64,000 nt of DNA from Terrirubrum flagellatum (GTDB lineage: Bacteria > Pseudomonadota > Alphaproteobacteria > Rhizobiales > Beijerinckiaceae): contig NZ_CP091851.1 of the NCBI RefSeq assembly GCF_022059845.1, positions 1,612,001 to 1,676,000 on the forward strand, given 5' to 3'. Every line of letters begins with the position of its first letter. Position 1 is the stretch's first letter. The notes beneath the pieces are model-generated. The model had not been told where the DNA came from. It searched no databases and was given only the letters and a program-made list of their open reading frames with translations. Below are positions 7,346-15,678 of the stretch, in pieces. Position numbers and translations under genes: made by a program.

Positions 7346-8236
7346 TCAGTGCGCCTTTCCCTGCACGCCGGCGAAAATGCCGGCGGGGAAGATGAAGAGG
7401 ACGAGCAGCAGCACGGAGAGCGCCGCGACATTCTTGAAGCCGGCGCCGAAGATCACGATCGCCACCGCCTGCAGCACGCCAAGCAGCACGCCGCCGGCGA
7501 GCGCGCCCGCCGCGCTGCCGAAGCCGCCGATGATCGCGGCGATGAAGCCGTTCACGCCAAACGGCGTGCCGATATTGTAGGCCGTCACCTGCGTCGGCGT
7601 GACGAGGATGCCGGCGACGGCGCCGAGCGCGGCCGACAGCGCAAATGACAGCATCAGCATGCGGCTGACGGGAATGCCGAGAAGCGCTGCGGCTTCGCGG
7701 TTCTGCGAGCAGGCGCGCAGCGCGCGCCCCGCCGTGGTGCGCGTGAAGAACAGCCAGAGCAGCCCGACCATCAGCGCGCCGCAGCCGAGAATCCAGAAGA
7801 TCTGGTAACCGATCGCGATCTGGCCGATCTTCAGCGGACCGCCCGAGGTGAATTCATCGAAGGTGCGCGGCTGGTCGCCAAGGGTCAGGATGGTGATGCG
7901 CTCGATCATGATCTGCGTCGCGAGCGTCGCCAGGATGATCGCGAACAGCGCCGCGCCGCGGTTCCACATGGGACGGACGACTGCGAATTCGATCAGGATG
8001 CCGGACAGCGCGACAAGCGGAATGGTGAGGATCGCGGCGAGCCAGATCGGCAGGCCAAGCCGCGTCAGCAGCGTGTGGCAGATCATGCCGCCGAGCATCA
8101 CGAACACGCCCTGGGCGAAATTCACGATGCCGCTGGCGTTATAGATCACGCAGAAGCCGATGCCGACGAGCCCGTAGATCAGCCCGACGCCGACGCCGGT
8201 GACGAGGCTCTGCAGCAATTGCGTCATGTCAGCCAT
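7346..8236 (-). CDS. livH: Branched-chain amino acid-type ABC transporter permease (LivH family)
   Basis: 296 aa integral membrane protein with eight or so hydrophobic segments. It carries the LivH hallmarks: GLIYGLVGIGFCVIYNASG near the N-terminus, the MLGG segment, and the cytoplasmic coupling region TTAGRALRACSQNREAAALLGI that docks to the ATPases. It forms the inner-membrane channel with LivM. Its start overlaps the livG stop by 8 bases, so it is translationally coupled. HAAT-family transporters carry amino acids, amides, urea and small aromatic or carboxylic acids; the substrate here is unknown. Confidence 0.92.
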   Translation of the reverse strand: MADMTQLLQSLVTGVGVGLIYGLVGIGFCVIYNASGIVNFAQGVFVMLGGMICHTLLTRLGLPIWLAAILTIPLVALSGILIEFAVVRPMWNRGAALFAIILATLATQIMIERITILTLGDQPRTFDEFTSGGPLKIGQIAIGYQIFWILGCGALMVGLLWLFFTRTTAGRALRACSQNREAAALLGIPVSRMLMLSFALSAALGAVAGILVTPTQVTAYNIGTPFGVNGFIAAIIGGFGSAAGALAGGVLLGVLQAVAIVIFGAGFKNVAALSVLLLVLFIFPAGIFAGVQGKAH

Positions 8237-9002
8237 TCACGGCCTCCGTTCCGCCGAGATAGGCGGCGAGCACATCAGGGTGCGTCTTGATTTCGGCGGG
8301 GGAGCCCTCGGCGATCTTGCGGCCGAAATCGATCACGACGATGCGCTGCGCGACGCGCATCACGAGGCCCATGTCGTGCTCGACGAGCAGCACGGTGACG
8401 CCGCGCTGGTTGACGCGTTCGATGACGTCGGCGAGCGCCGCCGTCTCCTGCATGTTGAGGCCGGCGGCGGGTTCATCGAGCAGCAAAAGTTTCGGTTCGG
8501 CCGCAAGCGCGCGCGCGACTTCGAGCAGGCGCTGCTGGCCGTAAGGCAGCTTGTCCGCGAGCACCTCGCCGCGTCCCCCAAGGCCGACGAAAGCGAGCAG
8601 CTCCTCGGTCTTCGTCGCAATCATCTCTTCCTGCTCACGCATCCAGCGCGGTCTGATGAGGGCGGACGCCACGCCGCCGCGCGTCACGCGATGGAATCCG
8701 GCGCGCACATTGTCGGCGACCGAGAGGTCCTTGAAGAGCTGCACGAGCTGATAGGTGCGCACGAGGCCGCGGCTCGAAATCTCGTGCTGCGGCTTTCCCG
8801 TGACGTCCTCGCCGGCGAAATGCACGGAGCCCGCGGTCGGCGCGAAGAAGCCGGAGATCATGTTGAACAGCGTGGTCTTGCCGGCGCCGTTCGGACCGAT
8901 GACGGCGAAGAGCGCGCCGTCGGCGATGTCGAAGCTGATATTGTCGTTTGCGACGAGCCCGCCGAAGCGTTTCGTCACCTGCCGGATGGAGAGCATGGTC
9001 AT
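8229..9002 (-). CDS. livG: Branched-chain amino acid-type ABC transporter ATPase (LivG family)
   Basis: 257 aa. Walker A GPNGAGKTTLFN (about 36-47), Q-loop in RTYQLVQLFKDL, a signature region LPYGQQRLLEVARAL (QQR in place of the canonical GGQ, usual for LivG), Walker B LLLLDEPAAGLN and switch histidine VEHDM. Peripheral inner-membrane ATPase driving LivHM with LivF. The start at 9002 overlaps the livM stop as ATGA; a second ATG at 8996 is possible. The long upstream frame to 9608 is antisense-free shadow of livM. Confidence 0.93.
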   Translation of the reverse strand: MTMLSIRQVTKRFGGLVANDNISFDIADGALFAVIGPNGAGKTTLFNMISGFFAPTAGSVHFAGEDVTGKPQHEISSRGLVRTYQLVQLFKDLSVADNVRAGFHRVTRGGVASALIRPRWMREQEEMIATKTEELLAFVGLGGRGEVLADKLPYGQQRLLEVARALAAEPKLLLLDEPAAGLNMQETAALADVIERVNQRGVTVLLVEHDMGLVMRVAQRIVVIDFGRKIAEGSPAEIKTHPDVLAAYLGGTEAVNG

Positions 9003-10015
9003 GACGCGCGCGCCGCCGGCTGGAGCGTCGCGAGCTGCGACGCGTCGGCCTTGCGACCGGTGAGGGCGGAGAAGCCCTGTCCGATGAGCGCGAAGATTCC
9101 CTTCGGCGCGAAGATCAGGATCGAGACGAGGATGATGCAGTAGGCGACGTCCTGCAGCTCCTTCAGGCCGCGCAGGAATTCCGGCAGCATCGCGACGATG
9201 AGCGCGCCGATCACGGGTCCCCAGGTCGTGCCGACGCCGCCGAGGAACAGCATGGTGAAGCTCTGGATCACCATGGCGCCGCCGAACACCTCGGGGCTGA
9301 TGAAGCCGACGAAGTGCGCGAACAAAGAGCCAGCGGCCGACGCATACATCGCGGCGATGACGAAGGCCGCGAGCTTGTAGCGCGCGACATTGATCCCAAG
9401 CGCCTGCGCCGCCGGCTCGCTGCCGGCGATGGCGCGCAGCGCGCGGCCGAAGCGGGAGTCGCGCAGCCTTGTCGATATCCACACGCCGAGCAGAAGCAGG
9501 ATCGCAAGCGCGACGAGCTGCTGCTTTTCGGTCGCGAGCTCGAAGCCCGCGACGCCGATCGCCGGAATGCCGGAATAACCCATATAGCCCTGGGTCAGAC
9601 CAATCCATTCGATGCTGATCTCATAGGTGATGAGGCCAAGCGCGAAGGTCGCCATGGCGAGATAGTGGCCGCGCAGCTTCAACGTGGGATAGCCGACGAT
9701 GGCGGCGATCACGCCCGCAAACAGCATCGAAGCGAAGAAGGCGGCGACCGGGTCCCAGTTGTAAGTCGCGGTCAGAATGGCGGTGCCATAGCCGCCGAGC
9801 GCGGCGAAGGCGTTCTGCCCGAACGAAGCCTGGCCGGTGTAGCCCATGAAGAAATTGAGGCCGGTGCAGAAGATTCCATAGATCGCGGCGAAGCCGATCA
9901 CGGTGACGACATAGCCGTTCGAGGTCAGCGCAAAACCGAGCACCGCCAGCACCAGCGCGACGGGGAGGGCGGCGACCGCGATCCGTCTAGTGGAGGTAGT
10001 AGCGCGAGAGGTCAT
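8999..10015 (-). CDS. livM: Branched-chain amino acid-type ABC transporter permease (LivM family)
   Basis: 338 aa, about eight membrane segments. Family features: GLNFFMGYTGQASFGQNAF, the coupling segment DSRFGRALRAIAGSEPAAQALGI cut as RALRAIAGSEPAA, and GGVGTTWGPVIGA. Pairs with LivH as the permease heterodimer. I start it at 10015, giving a 29-base overlap with livF; an upstream methionine at 10075 would extend deep into livF and is unlikely. Confidence 0.9.
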   Translation of the reverse strand: MTSRATTSTRRIAVAALPVALVLAVLGFALTSNGYVVTVIGFAAIYGIFCTGLNFFMGYTGQASFGQNAFAALGGYGTAILTATYNWDPVAAFFASMLFAGVIAAIVGYPTLKLRGHYLAMATFALGLITYEISIEWIGLTQGYMGYSGIPAIGVAGFELATEKQQLVALAILLLLGVWISTRLRDSRFGRALRAIAGSEPAAQALGINVARYKLAAFVIAAMYASAAGSLFAHFVGFISPEVFGGAMVIQSFTMLFLGGVGTTWGPVIGALIVAMLPEFLRGLKELQDVAYCIILVSILIFAPKGIFALIGQGFSALTGRKADASQLATLQPAARAS

Positions 10016-10709
10016 GATGCGACTTGATCTCGTGAGCAGGTAGTTCGGCGACGATGCCGCCGAGCGAGAGGACATAGACGCGCTTGGCGAGTTTCAGCGC
10101 GAGCGGCGCCTTCTGCTCGACGAGCAGGATGCCGAGGCCCTTGCGATTGAGCTGGCCGAGCGTCTCCAGAATTTCGGAGGCGACGCGCGGCGCGAGCCCG
10201 AGCGACGGCTCATCGAGCATGAGGAGCTTCGGCCTCGCCATCAGCGCGCGGCCGATCGCCAGCATCTGCTGCTCGCCGCCGGAGAGCGAGGCGGAGACTT
10301 GCTCGTAGCGCTCCTTCAGGCGAGGAAAGAGCGCGAACACATCTTCTAGCCGCTGCTCCACCGTCTCCGTCGACGCATCCATGGTGTAGGCGCCGAGGAT
10401 CAGATTCTCCCGCACCGACATCTGGCCGAAGAGCCCGCGTCCTTCCTGCACCATGATGATGCCTTCGCGCGCGCGCCCATGAGTCGGCAACGCGGTGATG
10501 TCGCGGCCCTTGAACAGGATGCGTCCGGTCGACGGCGTGAGCCGTGTCATGGCGCGGAGCATCGTCGTTTTGCCGGCGCCGTTCGGGCCGAGCACCGTGA
10601 CGAGTTCGCCCTCGGCCACGGTGAGACTTGTCGGCTTCAGCGCATGAACCCGGCCGTAGAAGGCTGAGAGTTCATGCGCCTCCAGAAGCGCTGCGGAAGC
10701 GTCAGGCAT
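9987..10709 (-). CDS. livF: Branched-chain amino acid-type ABC transporter ATPase (LivF family)
   Basis: 240 aa. Walker A GPNGAGKTTMLRAM, Q-loop VQEGRGLFGQMSV typical of LivF, signature SLSGGEQQMLAIGRAL, Walker B LLMLDEPSLGLAP, switch region LVEQ. Second ATPase of the importer. Its start lies 13 bases after the stop of the binding-protein gene and its end overlaps livM, so the five transporter genes form one operon. Confidence 0.93.
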   Translation of the reverse strand: MPDASAALLEAHELSAFYGRVHALKPTSLTVAEGELVTVLGPNGAGKTTMLRAMTRLTPSTGRILFKGRDITALPTHGRAREGIIMVQEGRGLFGQMSVRENLILGAYTMDASTETVEQRLEDVFALFPRLKERYEQVSASLSGGEQQMLAIGRALMARPKLLMLDEPSLGLAPRVASEILETLGQLNRKGLGILLVEQKAPLALKLAKRVYVLSLGGIVAELPAHEIKSHHDLSRYYLH

Positions 10710-10722
10710 CAGTTCTGCGCGA

Positions 10723-11859
10723 TCACTTCACGGCGAAGGCGCCGTTGCGCAGAACGCCGATCACATAGGGGTTTTCAGTGACGCCGACATGCTGGTCAGC
10801 GGAGAAGTTGAGCTTGGTGAAGGCGCCCTGGAAACCCGTGACCTTCTCGATCGCGTCGCGCACTTCCGAGCCGTCGGTATTCTTGGAAATCTCGATCGCC
10901 TTCGCGAGCACCTGGATGGCGTCCCAGCCGCGCGCGCCGGCGTTCGGATCACGATCGCCATACTTTTCGCGCCACACCTTGAGGAAGGCGTCGGCCGCCT
11001 CACGCGCAGGACCGGCGGGGATGGATTCCGGAATCTGCACGCCGGGAGCAGGGAACATGAAGCGCTCGCCGAGAATTTCGCCGGCCTGCTTCAAAGGCGC
11101 GCCGTCATCGAGACTTGCGAGCAGCAGCATCTTGTCGAGGCCGAGCTGCCTGATGTTTTTTGCGACCGTGACGGTCGAGCCGCCCTGTCCCATTTTCACG
11201 ACAGCGCCGCCGCCGCCGCCATTGATGCGGCCGATCTGCACGCTGTAGTCGGCGTCGTCGGGCTTGTAGGATTCGACCGCGACGACCTCGAGACCGAACT
11301 CGGCCGCGAGCTTCACGCCGAGATCCTTCATCAGCGTGGCGTAAGGTGTCGGGTCATGGAGAATGCCGATCTTCCTGATGTCGGTCTTCTCCTTGATGTA
11401 GCGATAGCGCGCCTCGATCTCGAAACGCGGCGGCGGCAGCACGCTAAAGGCCCATTTCTGTTCTTCCGGCCGCGGCGGCAGGATCGAGCAGAGCACCATC
11501 GGCAGCTTCGCGCGCACGACCGCGCCGGCGGCGGCGAAATTGCCGGCGGAGACGCAGCCGCTCGCGAACGCCTGCACATTGTCGTTCGACATCATCTTCC
11601 GATAGACAACGACCGCTTCCTGCGGCTCCGAGCGGTTGTCCTCGACGATGAGCTCGACCTTCTTGCCCGCGAGACCGCCCTTCGCATTGAGAACGTCGAC
11701 AGCGAGCTGCTGACCGTCGCGCCAGGCGCGATCGCTCGCGGCGGCGTAGCCCGTGAGGCCGACGGCCGTGCCGATCTTGTAGGTCTGCTGGGCGAGCGCG
11801 GCGTGCGAAACGCCAAACGCAAAACACGCGGCGCCGATCGCCCCGAAGCGAAATTTCAT
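10723..11859 (-). CDS. Periplasmic substrate-binding protein of the HAAT importer (LivK-like)
   Basis: 378 aa. Signal peptide MKFRFGAIGAACFAFGVSHA, cleavage near ALAQ. The mature protein is a type I periplasmic-binding fold: YKIGTAVGLTGYAA, VDVLNAKGGLAGKKVEL, EDNRSEPQEAV, and ASGCVSAGNFAAAG at the ligand-contact positions. The ligand loops lack the usual leucine-binding signature, so the ligand is probably not a branched-chain amino acid; a carboxylate or aromatic compound fits the enzymes encoded divergently. AGGAAGG precedes the ATG. First structural gene of the minus-strand operon, with its own promoter at 11907-11935. Confidence 0.9.
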   Translation of the reverse strand: MKFRFGAIGAACFAFGVSHAALAQQTYKIGTAVGLTGYAAASDRAWRDGQQLAVDVLNAKGGLAGKKVELIVEDNRSEPQEAVVVYRKMMSNDNVQAFASGCVSAGNFAAAGAVVRAKLPMVLCSILPPRPEEQKWAFSVLPPPRFEIEARYRYIKEKTDIRKIGILHDPTPYATLMKDLGVKLAAEFGLEVVAVESYKPDDADYSVQIGRINGGGGGAVVKMGQGGSTVTVAKNIRQLGLDKMLLLASLDDGAPLKQAGEILGERFMFPAPGVQIPESIPAGPAREAADAFLKVWREKYGDRDPNAGARGWDAIQVLAKAIEISKNTDGSEVRDAIEKVTGFQGAFTKLNFSADQHVGVTENPYVIGVLRNGAFAVK

Positions 11860-11871
11860 GCCTTCCTCCCA

Positions 11872-11890
11872 TGTTTCGTTATTCGAAACA
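11872..11890. promoter_or_regulatory. Palindromic operator candidate, transporter operon
   Basis: TGTTTCG-TTATT-CGAAACA, a perfect 7-bp inverted repeat with a 5-base spacer, between the transporter promoter and its first start codon. It has the same geometry as the palindrome at 12828-12846. Probable binding site of the adjacent IclR regulator; placed downstream of the predicted start point, which suggests repression. Confidence 0.6.
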
Positions 11891-11906
11891 ACGTTCTGTT
11901 TTTGAA

Positions 11907-11935
11907 ATAATGCGGGCGGGGTCTATCGCTGTCAA
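11907..11935 (-). promoter_or_regulatory. Sigma-70-type promoter of the transporter operon
   Basis: On the minus strand TTGACA (11935-11930), a 17-base spacer, then CATTAT (11912-11907). The predicted start point near 11900 lies 40 bases before the binding-protein ATG, with the operator in between. Confidence 0.55.
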
Positions 11936-11971
11936 GCGCGCTCGATGCGAACGCGCGCGAATTCATTCCAT

Positions 11972-12757
11972 TCAGGCGCGCGCGCGATAGCCCAGCAACT
12001 CGGAAATTCGCGCGGCGGCGCCGGTCGTCTCGCGGATCTGATCGTCCGACGGCGTTTCCTCGATGAACTGGATGGAATCGACGATGCCGACAGTTGCGAC
12101 GATGGCGCCGGTCGCGTCGAAGACGGGAGCGGCGAGTGTATTGAGGCCAATGAGCGACTCGTTGTAACCGCCGGCCCAGCCGCGCGTCCTGACGCGCTCA
12201 AGCTCCTGCTCGAGCGCAACGGCGCTGACGATCGTGTAGGGCGTCAGCATTTCAAGCCGCGATCGCAGCACCTGCCGACGCTTCTCCTCATTCACATAGG
12301 CGAGCGCGACTTTGCCCTGCGCCGAGGCGTGATAGAGCAGAAGAGAGCCGCGTTTCACGCCGATCTCGACGAGGGACCGGCCTGAAATCGCAGCGAGCAC
12401 GCGCACGCCGTCATGCTCGACCTGCGAGAGAACGCTGTAATGCCCGAGCGTGTCGCGCAGATTCCTGAGCACGGGCGTGGCGATGTCGACGATGTCGAGG
12501 CTGTCGCTGACCTGCCGGCCGAGCGAGATCAGTTTCGACCCGACGTGATAGCGCTCGGTTTCCGGCTCCTGTGCGAGATAGCCGTGCAAAGTGAGCGTCT
12601 GCAGATGGCGGAAGATGCGGCTCTTGGTGGTGCCGAGCGCTTGCGCCAGCGCCGTCACGCCAACCGCTTTTCGCTCATGCGAGATATGTTCGAGAATGCG
12701 CAAGGTGAGCGCGACCGCCTGGACGCCGTCGTCGACCTGGCCGGCGATGCGCGGCAT
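11972..12757 (-). CDS. IclR-family transcriptional regulator
   Basis: 261 aa. Residues 10-70 form the winged helix (LRILEHISHERKAVGVTALA, TTKSRIFRHLQTLTLHGYL). Residues 85-255 are the IclR effector domain (YSVLSQVEHDGVRVL, LLYHASAQGKVALAY, GYNESLIGLNTLAAPVFD, IVATVGIVDSI). IclR proteins bind small carboxylic or aromatic effectors and act on divergent catabolic operons. It lies between the importer operon (112 bases downstream) and the divergent enzyme operon, and probably controls both through the two palindromes. GGAGGGTGA precedes the start. Confidence 0.92.
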   Translation of the reverse strand: MPRIAGQVDDGVQAVALTLRILEHISHERKAVGVTALAQALGTTKSRIFRHLQTLTLHGYLAQEPETERYHVGSKLISLGRQVSDSLDIVDIATPVLRNLRDTLGHYSVLSQVEHDGVRVLAAISGRSLVEIGVKRGSLLLYHASAQGKVALAYVNEEKRRQVLRSRLEMLTPYTIVSAVALEQELERVRTRGWAGGYNESLIGLNTLAAPVFDATGAIVATVGIVDSIQFIEETPSDDQIRETTGAAARISELLGYRARA

Positions 12758-12827
12758 GTATCACCCTCCTCAACATGTCGGCCGGCGGCGACAAAGCGCT
12801 TGACAGTCGCTGGCGGCGGGCGTTGTT

Positions 12828-12846
12828 TGTGCTGAAATACAGCACA
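12828..12846. promoter_or_regulatory. Palindromic operator candidate, iclR/aldolase intergenic region
   Basis: TGTGCTG-AAATA-CAGCACA, perfect 7-bp arms with a 5-base spacer. It sits between the divergent regulator and aldolase genes, just after a TTGACA at 12800-12805, so it would overlap the -10 region. It shares the TGTnnnG-N5-CnnnACA layout with the site at 11872-11890. Confidence 0.6.
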
Positions 12847-12887
12847 TCGTTCTGATGTACGATACAAAATGCGAGGAAACGCTGGAA

Positions 12888-13682
12888 ATGTCAAGTGCAG
12901 CGCGCAAGCCGTCGCCGATGGAGTTCCGCCGCCGCTTTCTCGCGGGCGAGACCCTGCTCGGCTCCTTCATCAAGACGCCGACCGGACATGCGACCGAAAT
13001 CCTCGGCGGCGTCGGCTTCGACTTCGTCGTCATCGATGAGGAGCACGCGCCCTTCGATCGCGTCACCATCGATCAGACTCTCCTGGCGGCGCGCGCCGCT
13101 GGCACGGCGGGCATCGTCCGCGTCGCAGAACCGACGCCGGCCAAATTGCTCGCCGTGCTCGATGACGGCGCCATCGGCGTGCTCGTTCCCCATGTGTCGA
13201 CGCCGGAGAAGGCGCGCGAGATGGTCGCGGCTTGCCGCTATCGCGGCGGCAAGCGCGGCTTTTCCAATTCGCCGCGCGCGGGAGATTATGGCGGCGCGGG
13301 AGTATGGGCCCATGTCGACGCGCAGGACGCGACGGTCACCGTCATCGCCATGATCGAAGACCCTGAGGCGCTCGATCATCTCGACGAAATCCTCGCGGTG
13401 GACGGGCTTGATGGCATCTTCGTCGGACGCGGCGACCTCACCGTCGCGCTCGGCGCTCCCGGCATGGACTCGCCGCAGACCCTTGCTGCGACCGAGAAGA
13501 TCGCGGCGGCGGCGCGCAAGGCGAAGAAGCCGATCTGCATGATGGTCGGCGGCGCGGCGGACGCGGCGAAATTCACGGAGATTGGTGCGAGCGCCTTCAT
13601 TGTCTCGTCGGATCAGGGGCTGATGCGGCAGGCGGCGACCAAGGTCGCCGGCGATTTCATGGCGCTGCGCAAGACGGCGTGA
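12888..13682 (+). CDS. HpcH/HpaI-family class II aldolase
   Basis: 264 aa from ATG 12888 (upstream ATG 12855 lacks a ribosome site; GAGGAAA precedes 12888). A TIM-barrel pyruvate-dependent aldolase: GSFIKTPTGHATEILG, IDEEHAPFD (49-57, catalytic His53 type), VLVPHV, metal ligands Glu in MIEDPEA (about 157) and Asp in GRGDLTVALG (about 183). Family members cleave 2-keto-4-hydroxy acids to pyruvate and an aldehyde using Mg/Mn/Co. First gene of the plus-strand enzyme operon, divergent from the IclR gene. Confidence 0.88.
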   Translation: MSSAARKPSPMEFRRRFLAGETLLGSFIKTPTGHATEILGGVGFDFVVIDEEHAPFDRVTIDQTLLAARAAGTAGIVRVAEPTPAKLLAVLDDGAIGVLVPHVSTPEKAREMVAACRYRGGKRGFSNSPRAGDYGGAGVWAHVDAQDATVTVIAMIEDPEALDHLDEILAVDGLDGIFVGRGDLTVALGAPGMDSPQTLAATEKIAAAARKAKKPICMMVGGAADAAKFTEIGASAFIVSSDQGLMRQAATKVAGDFMALRKTA

Positions 13683-13714
13683 CGTCGGCGCGCCCTTACA
13701 TCAAGGAGTTGAAC

Positions 13715-14659
13715 ATGGCAGCGACAGGCGATCCGAAATCGATCGAGAAGCGCATCGACGCGCTCATGGTTGGCGCCGTCGACCCGCATGTGCATAGCGG
13801 TCCCTCGATCGCGCCGCGCGCCATCGACCATCTCGAGCTTGCGCGCGAGGCGTCGAAGGCGGGAATGGCGGCGATCGTGACCAAGGATCACGATTATGCC
13901 GGCGTGATGACGGCGGCGCTGATCAACAAGCATCATCCCGAGCTGACGACGAAGGTCTATTCCAGCATCGTGCTCAACAATGTCGTTGGCGGCCTCAATC
14001 CCTACGGGGTCGAGCACACCGCGGCGATGGGCGGCAAGATCGTCTGGCTGCCGACGCTCGCCGCCGCCAATCATCTCAACTGGGAAAAGGAATCCGGGCG
14101 CTCCCATCCCGCTTCGACATCGAAGATCAGGCCGGCGAGCGTGGTGCCTGTCACCAACAGCGACGGCGCGGTGCGCGACGACGCCAAGGAAATCCTCGAT
14201 GTGGTGGCGAAGACCGGCATGGCGCTCGCCAGCGGCCATCTCCATGCGAAGGAGACGCTGACGGTCTTCGCGGAAGCGAAGAAGCGCGGCGTCAAGCGTA
14301 TGATCTTCACCCACCCCGAGGATATGGTCTATGCGACGCTGGAGGATGTGCGCGAGGCGGTTGCGATCGGCGCCTATGTCGAGCACTCGCTGTGCATGTT
14401 TCTCGACGGCTGCAAGTTCAAGCATCACGAGGCGAGCTACCTCAAGGAGATGATCGACGCCGCCGGCGTCGAAAAAACCATCATGTGCTCGGATCTCGGC
14501 CAGGTCGGCGTCTTCCATCCCGTCGACGGCATGCGGCGCGGCATCAGGATGTGCATGGATCTCGGCTATTCCGACGCTGACATCCGCAAGATGTTCTCGA
14601 CGAACGTCGCCCATGTGCTCGGGATCGAGAGCGATCTCCCGGCGCGCGCCGCCGCCTGA
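13715..14659 (+). CDS. DUF6282 family, metal-dependent hydrolase-like protein
   Basis: 314 aa; AAGGAG lies six bases before the ATG. Residues 20-30 read GAVDPHVHSGP, an amidohydrolase-style HxH motif, followed by IVTKDHDYAG (Lys57/His59) and later SGHLHAKE and IFTHPED, MCSDLGQVG. These are in the order of metal ligands of the amidohydrolase/PHP-like superfamily. DUF6282 proteins have no assigned reaction. It lies 32 bases after the aldolase and before the DUF849 gene, so a hydrolytic or lactone-opening step in the same pathway is plausible. Confidence 0.78.
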   Translation: MAATGDPKSIEKRIDALMVGAVDPHVHSGPSIAPRAIDHLELAREASKAGMAAIVTKDHDYAGVMTAALINKHHPELTTKVYSSIVLNNVVGGLNPYGVEHTAAMGGKIVWLPTLAAANHLNWEKESGRSHPASTSKIRPASVVPVTNSDGAVRDDAKEILDVVAKTGMALASGHLHAKETLTVFAEAKKRGVKRMIFTHPEDMVYATLEDVREAVAIGAYVEHSLCMFLDGCKFKHHEASYLKEMIDAAGVEKTIMCSDLGQVGVFHPVDGMRRGIRMCMDLGYSDADIRKMFSTNVAHVLGIESDLPARAAA

Positions 14660-14731
14660 GACAACCTCTGGCGCCGGCGCGGCGATGTGAGAAGATCGCC
14701 GCTCCGATTTCCATCAAGCGAGGCGTTATTC

Positions 14732-15658
14732 ATGGCGCGCAAAGTCATCATCACCTGCGCGGTGACGGGTTCGATCCATACCCCGTCGATGTCGCCCCAT
14801 CTGCCCGTCACGGCGCAGGAAATCGCAGACGCTGCGATCGGCGCAGCCGAGGCGGGCGCGTCGATCGTGCATCTCCATGCGCGCGATCCAAAGGACGGGC
14901 GGCCTGATCAGAGTCCGGAAGCCTTCCTGCCGTTCCTCAAGGTGATCAAGCAGCGCTCGAACTGCGTGGTGAACATCACCACGGGCGGCGCGCCTGGCAT
15001 GACGATCGAGGAGCGGCTGAAGCCCTGCGCTGTGTTCAAGCCGGAGGTCGCCTCGCTCAATATGGGCTCGATGAATTTCGGTCTGTTCCCGATGCTGGCC
15101 CGCTACAAGGAATTCGAGCACGATTGGGAGAAGCCGGCGCTGGAAGCTTCGCGCGACCGCGTCTTCAAGAACACATTCAAGGATATCGAAGGCATCCTGA
15201 CGACCTGCGCCGAGAACGGCACGCGCTTCGAGATCGAATGCTATGATATCGGCCATCTCTACACGCTGGCCCATTTCGTCGATCGCGGCCTCGTCAAGCC
15301 GCCCTTCTTCGTGCAGAGCGTGTTCGGCATCCTTGGCGGCATCGGCCCACATCCGGAAGACGTGATGCATATGAAGCGCACGGCGGACCGGCTGTTCGGC
15401 GACTCTTATCGCTGGTCGGTGCTCGGCGCCGGCCGGAACCAGATGCCCATCATCACCATGGCGGCGTCGATGGGCGGCAATGTGCGCGTCGGCCTCGAAG
15501 ACTCGCTGTGGGACGGTCCAGGCCAACTGGCGAAATCGAACGCTGCGCAGGTGAAGCGCGCGCGCCAGATCCTCGAAGGGCTGGGCCTTGAAATTGCGAC
15601 GCCGGAAGACGCGCGCGAGATCCTGCAGCTCAAAGGCGGCGATCGCGTCGAATTCTAG
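14732..15658 (+). CDS. Beta-keto acid cleavage enzyme (BKACE, DUF849)
   Basis: 308 aa. TIM barrel with the zinc motif VHLHARDP (His48, His50), NITTGGAPGMT, LNMGSMNFG, FEIECYDIGH, and the later GAGRNQ and VGLEDSLW (third zinc ligand Glu). The family prototype, 3-keto-5-aminohexanoate cleavage enzyme, condenses a beta-keto acid with acetyl-CoA to give acetoacetate and a CoA thioester. The specificity here is unknown. GCGAGG before the ATG; third gene of the plus-strand operon. Confidence 0.92.
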   Translation: MARKVIITCAVTGSIHTPSMSPHLPVTAQEIADAAIGAAEAGASIVHLHARDPKDGRPDQSPEAFLPFLKVIKQRSNCVVNITTGGAPGMTIEERLKPCAVFKPEVASLNMGSMNFGLFPMLARYKEFEHDWEKPALEASRDRVFKNTFKDIEGILTTCAENGTRFEIECYDIGHLYTLAHFVDRGLVKPPFFVQSVFGILGGIGPHPEDVMHMKRTADRLFGDSYRWSVLGAGRNQMPIITMAASMGGNVRVGLEDSLWDGPGQLAKSNAAQVKRARQILEGLGLEIATPEDAREILQLKGGDRVEF

Positions 15659-15678
15659 GTCTGGACAGTAATAGGCAC

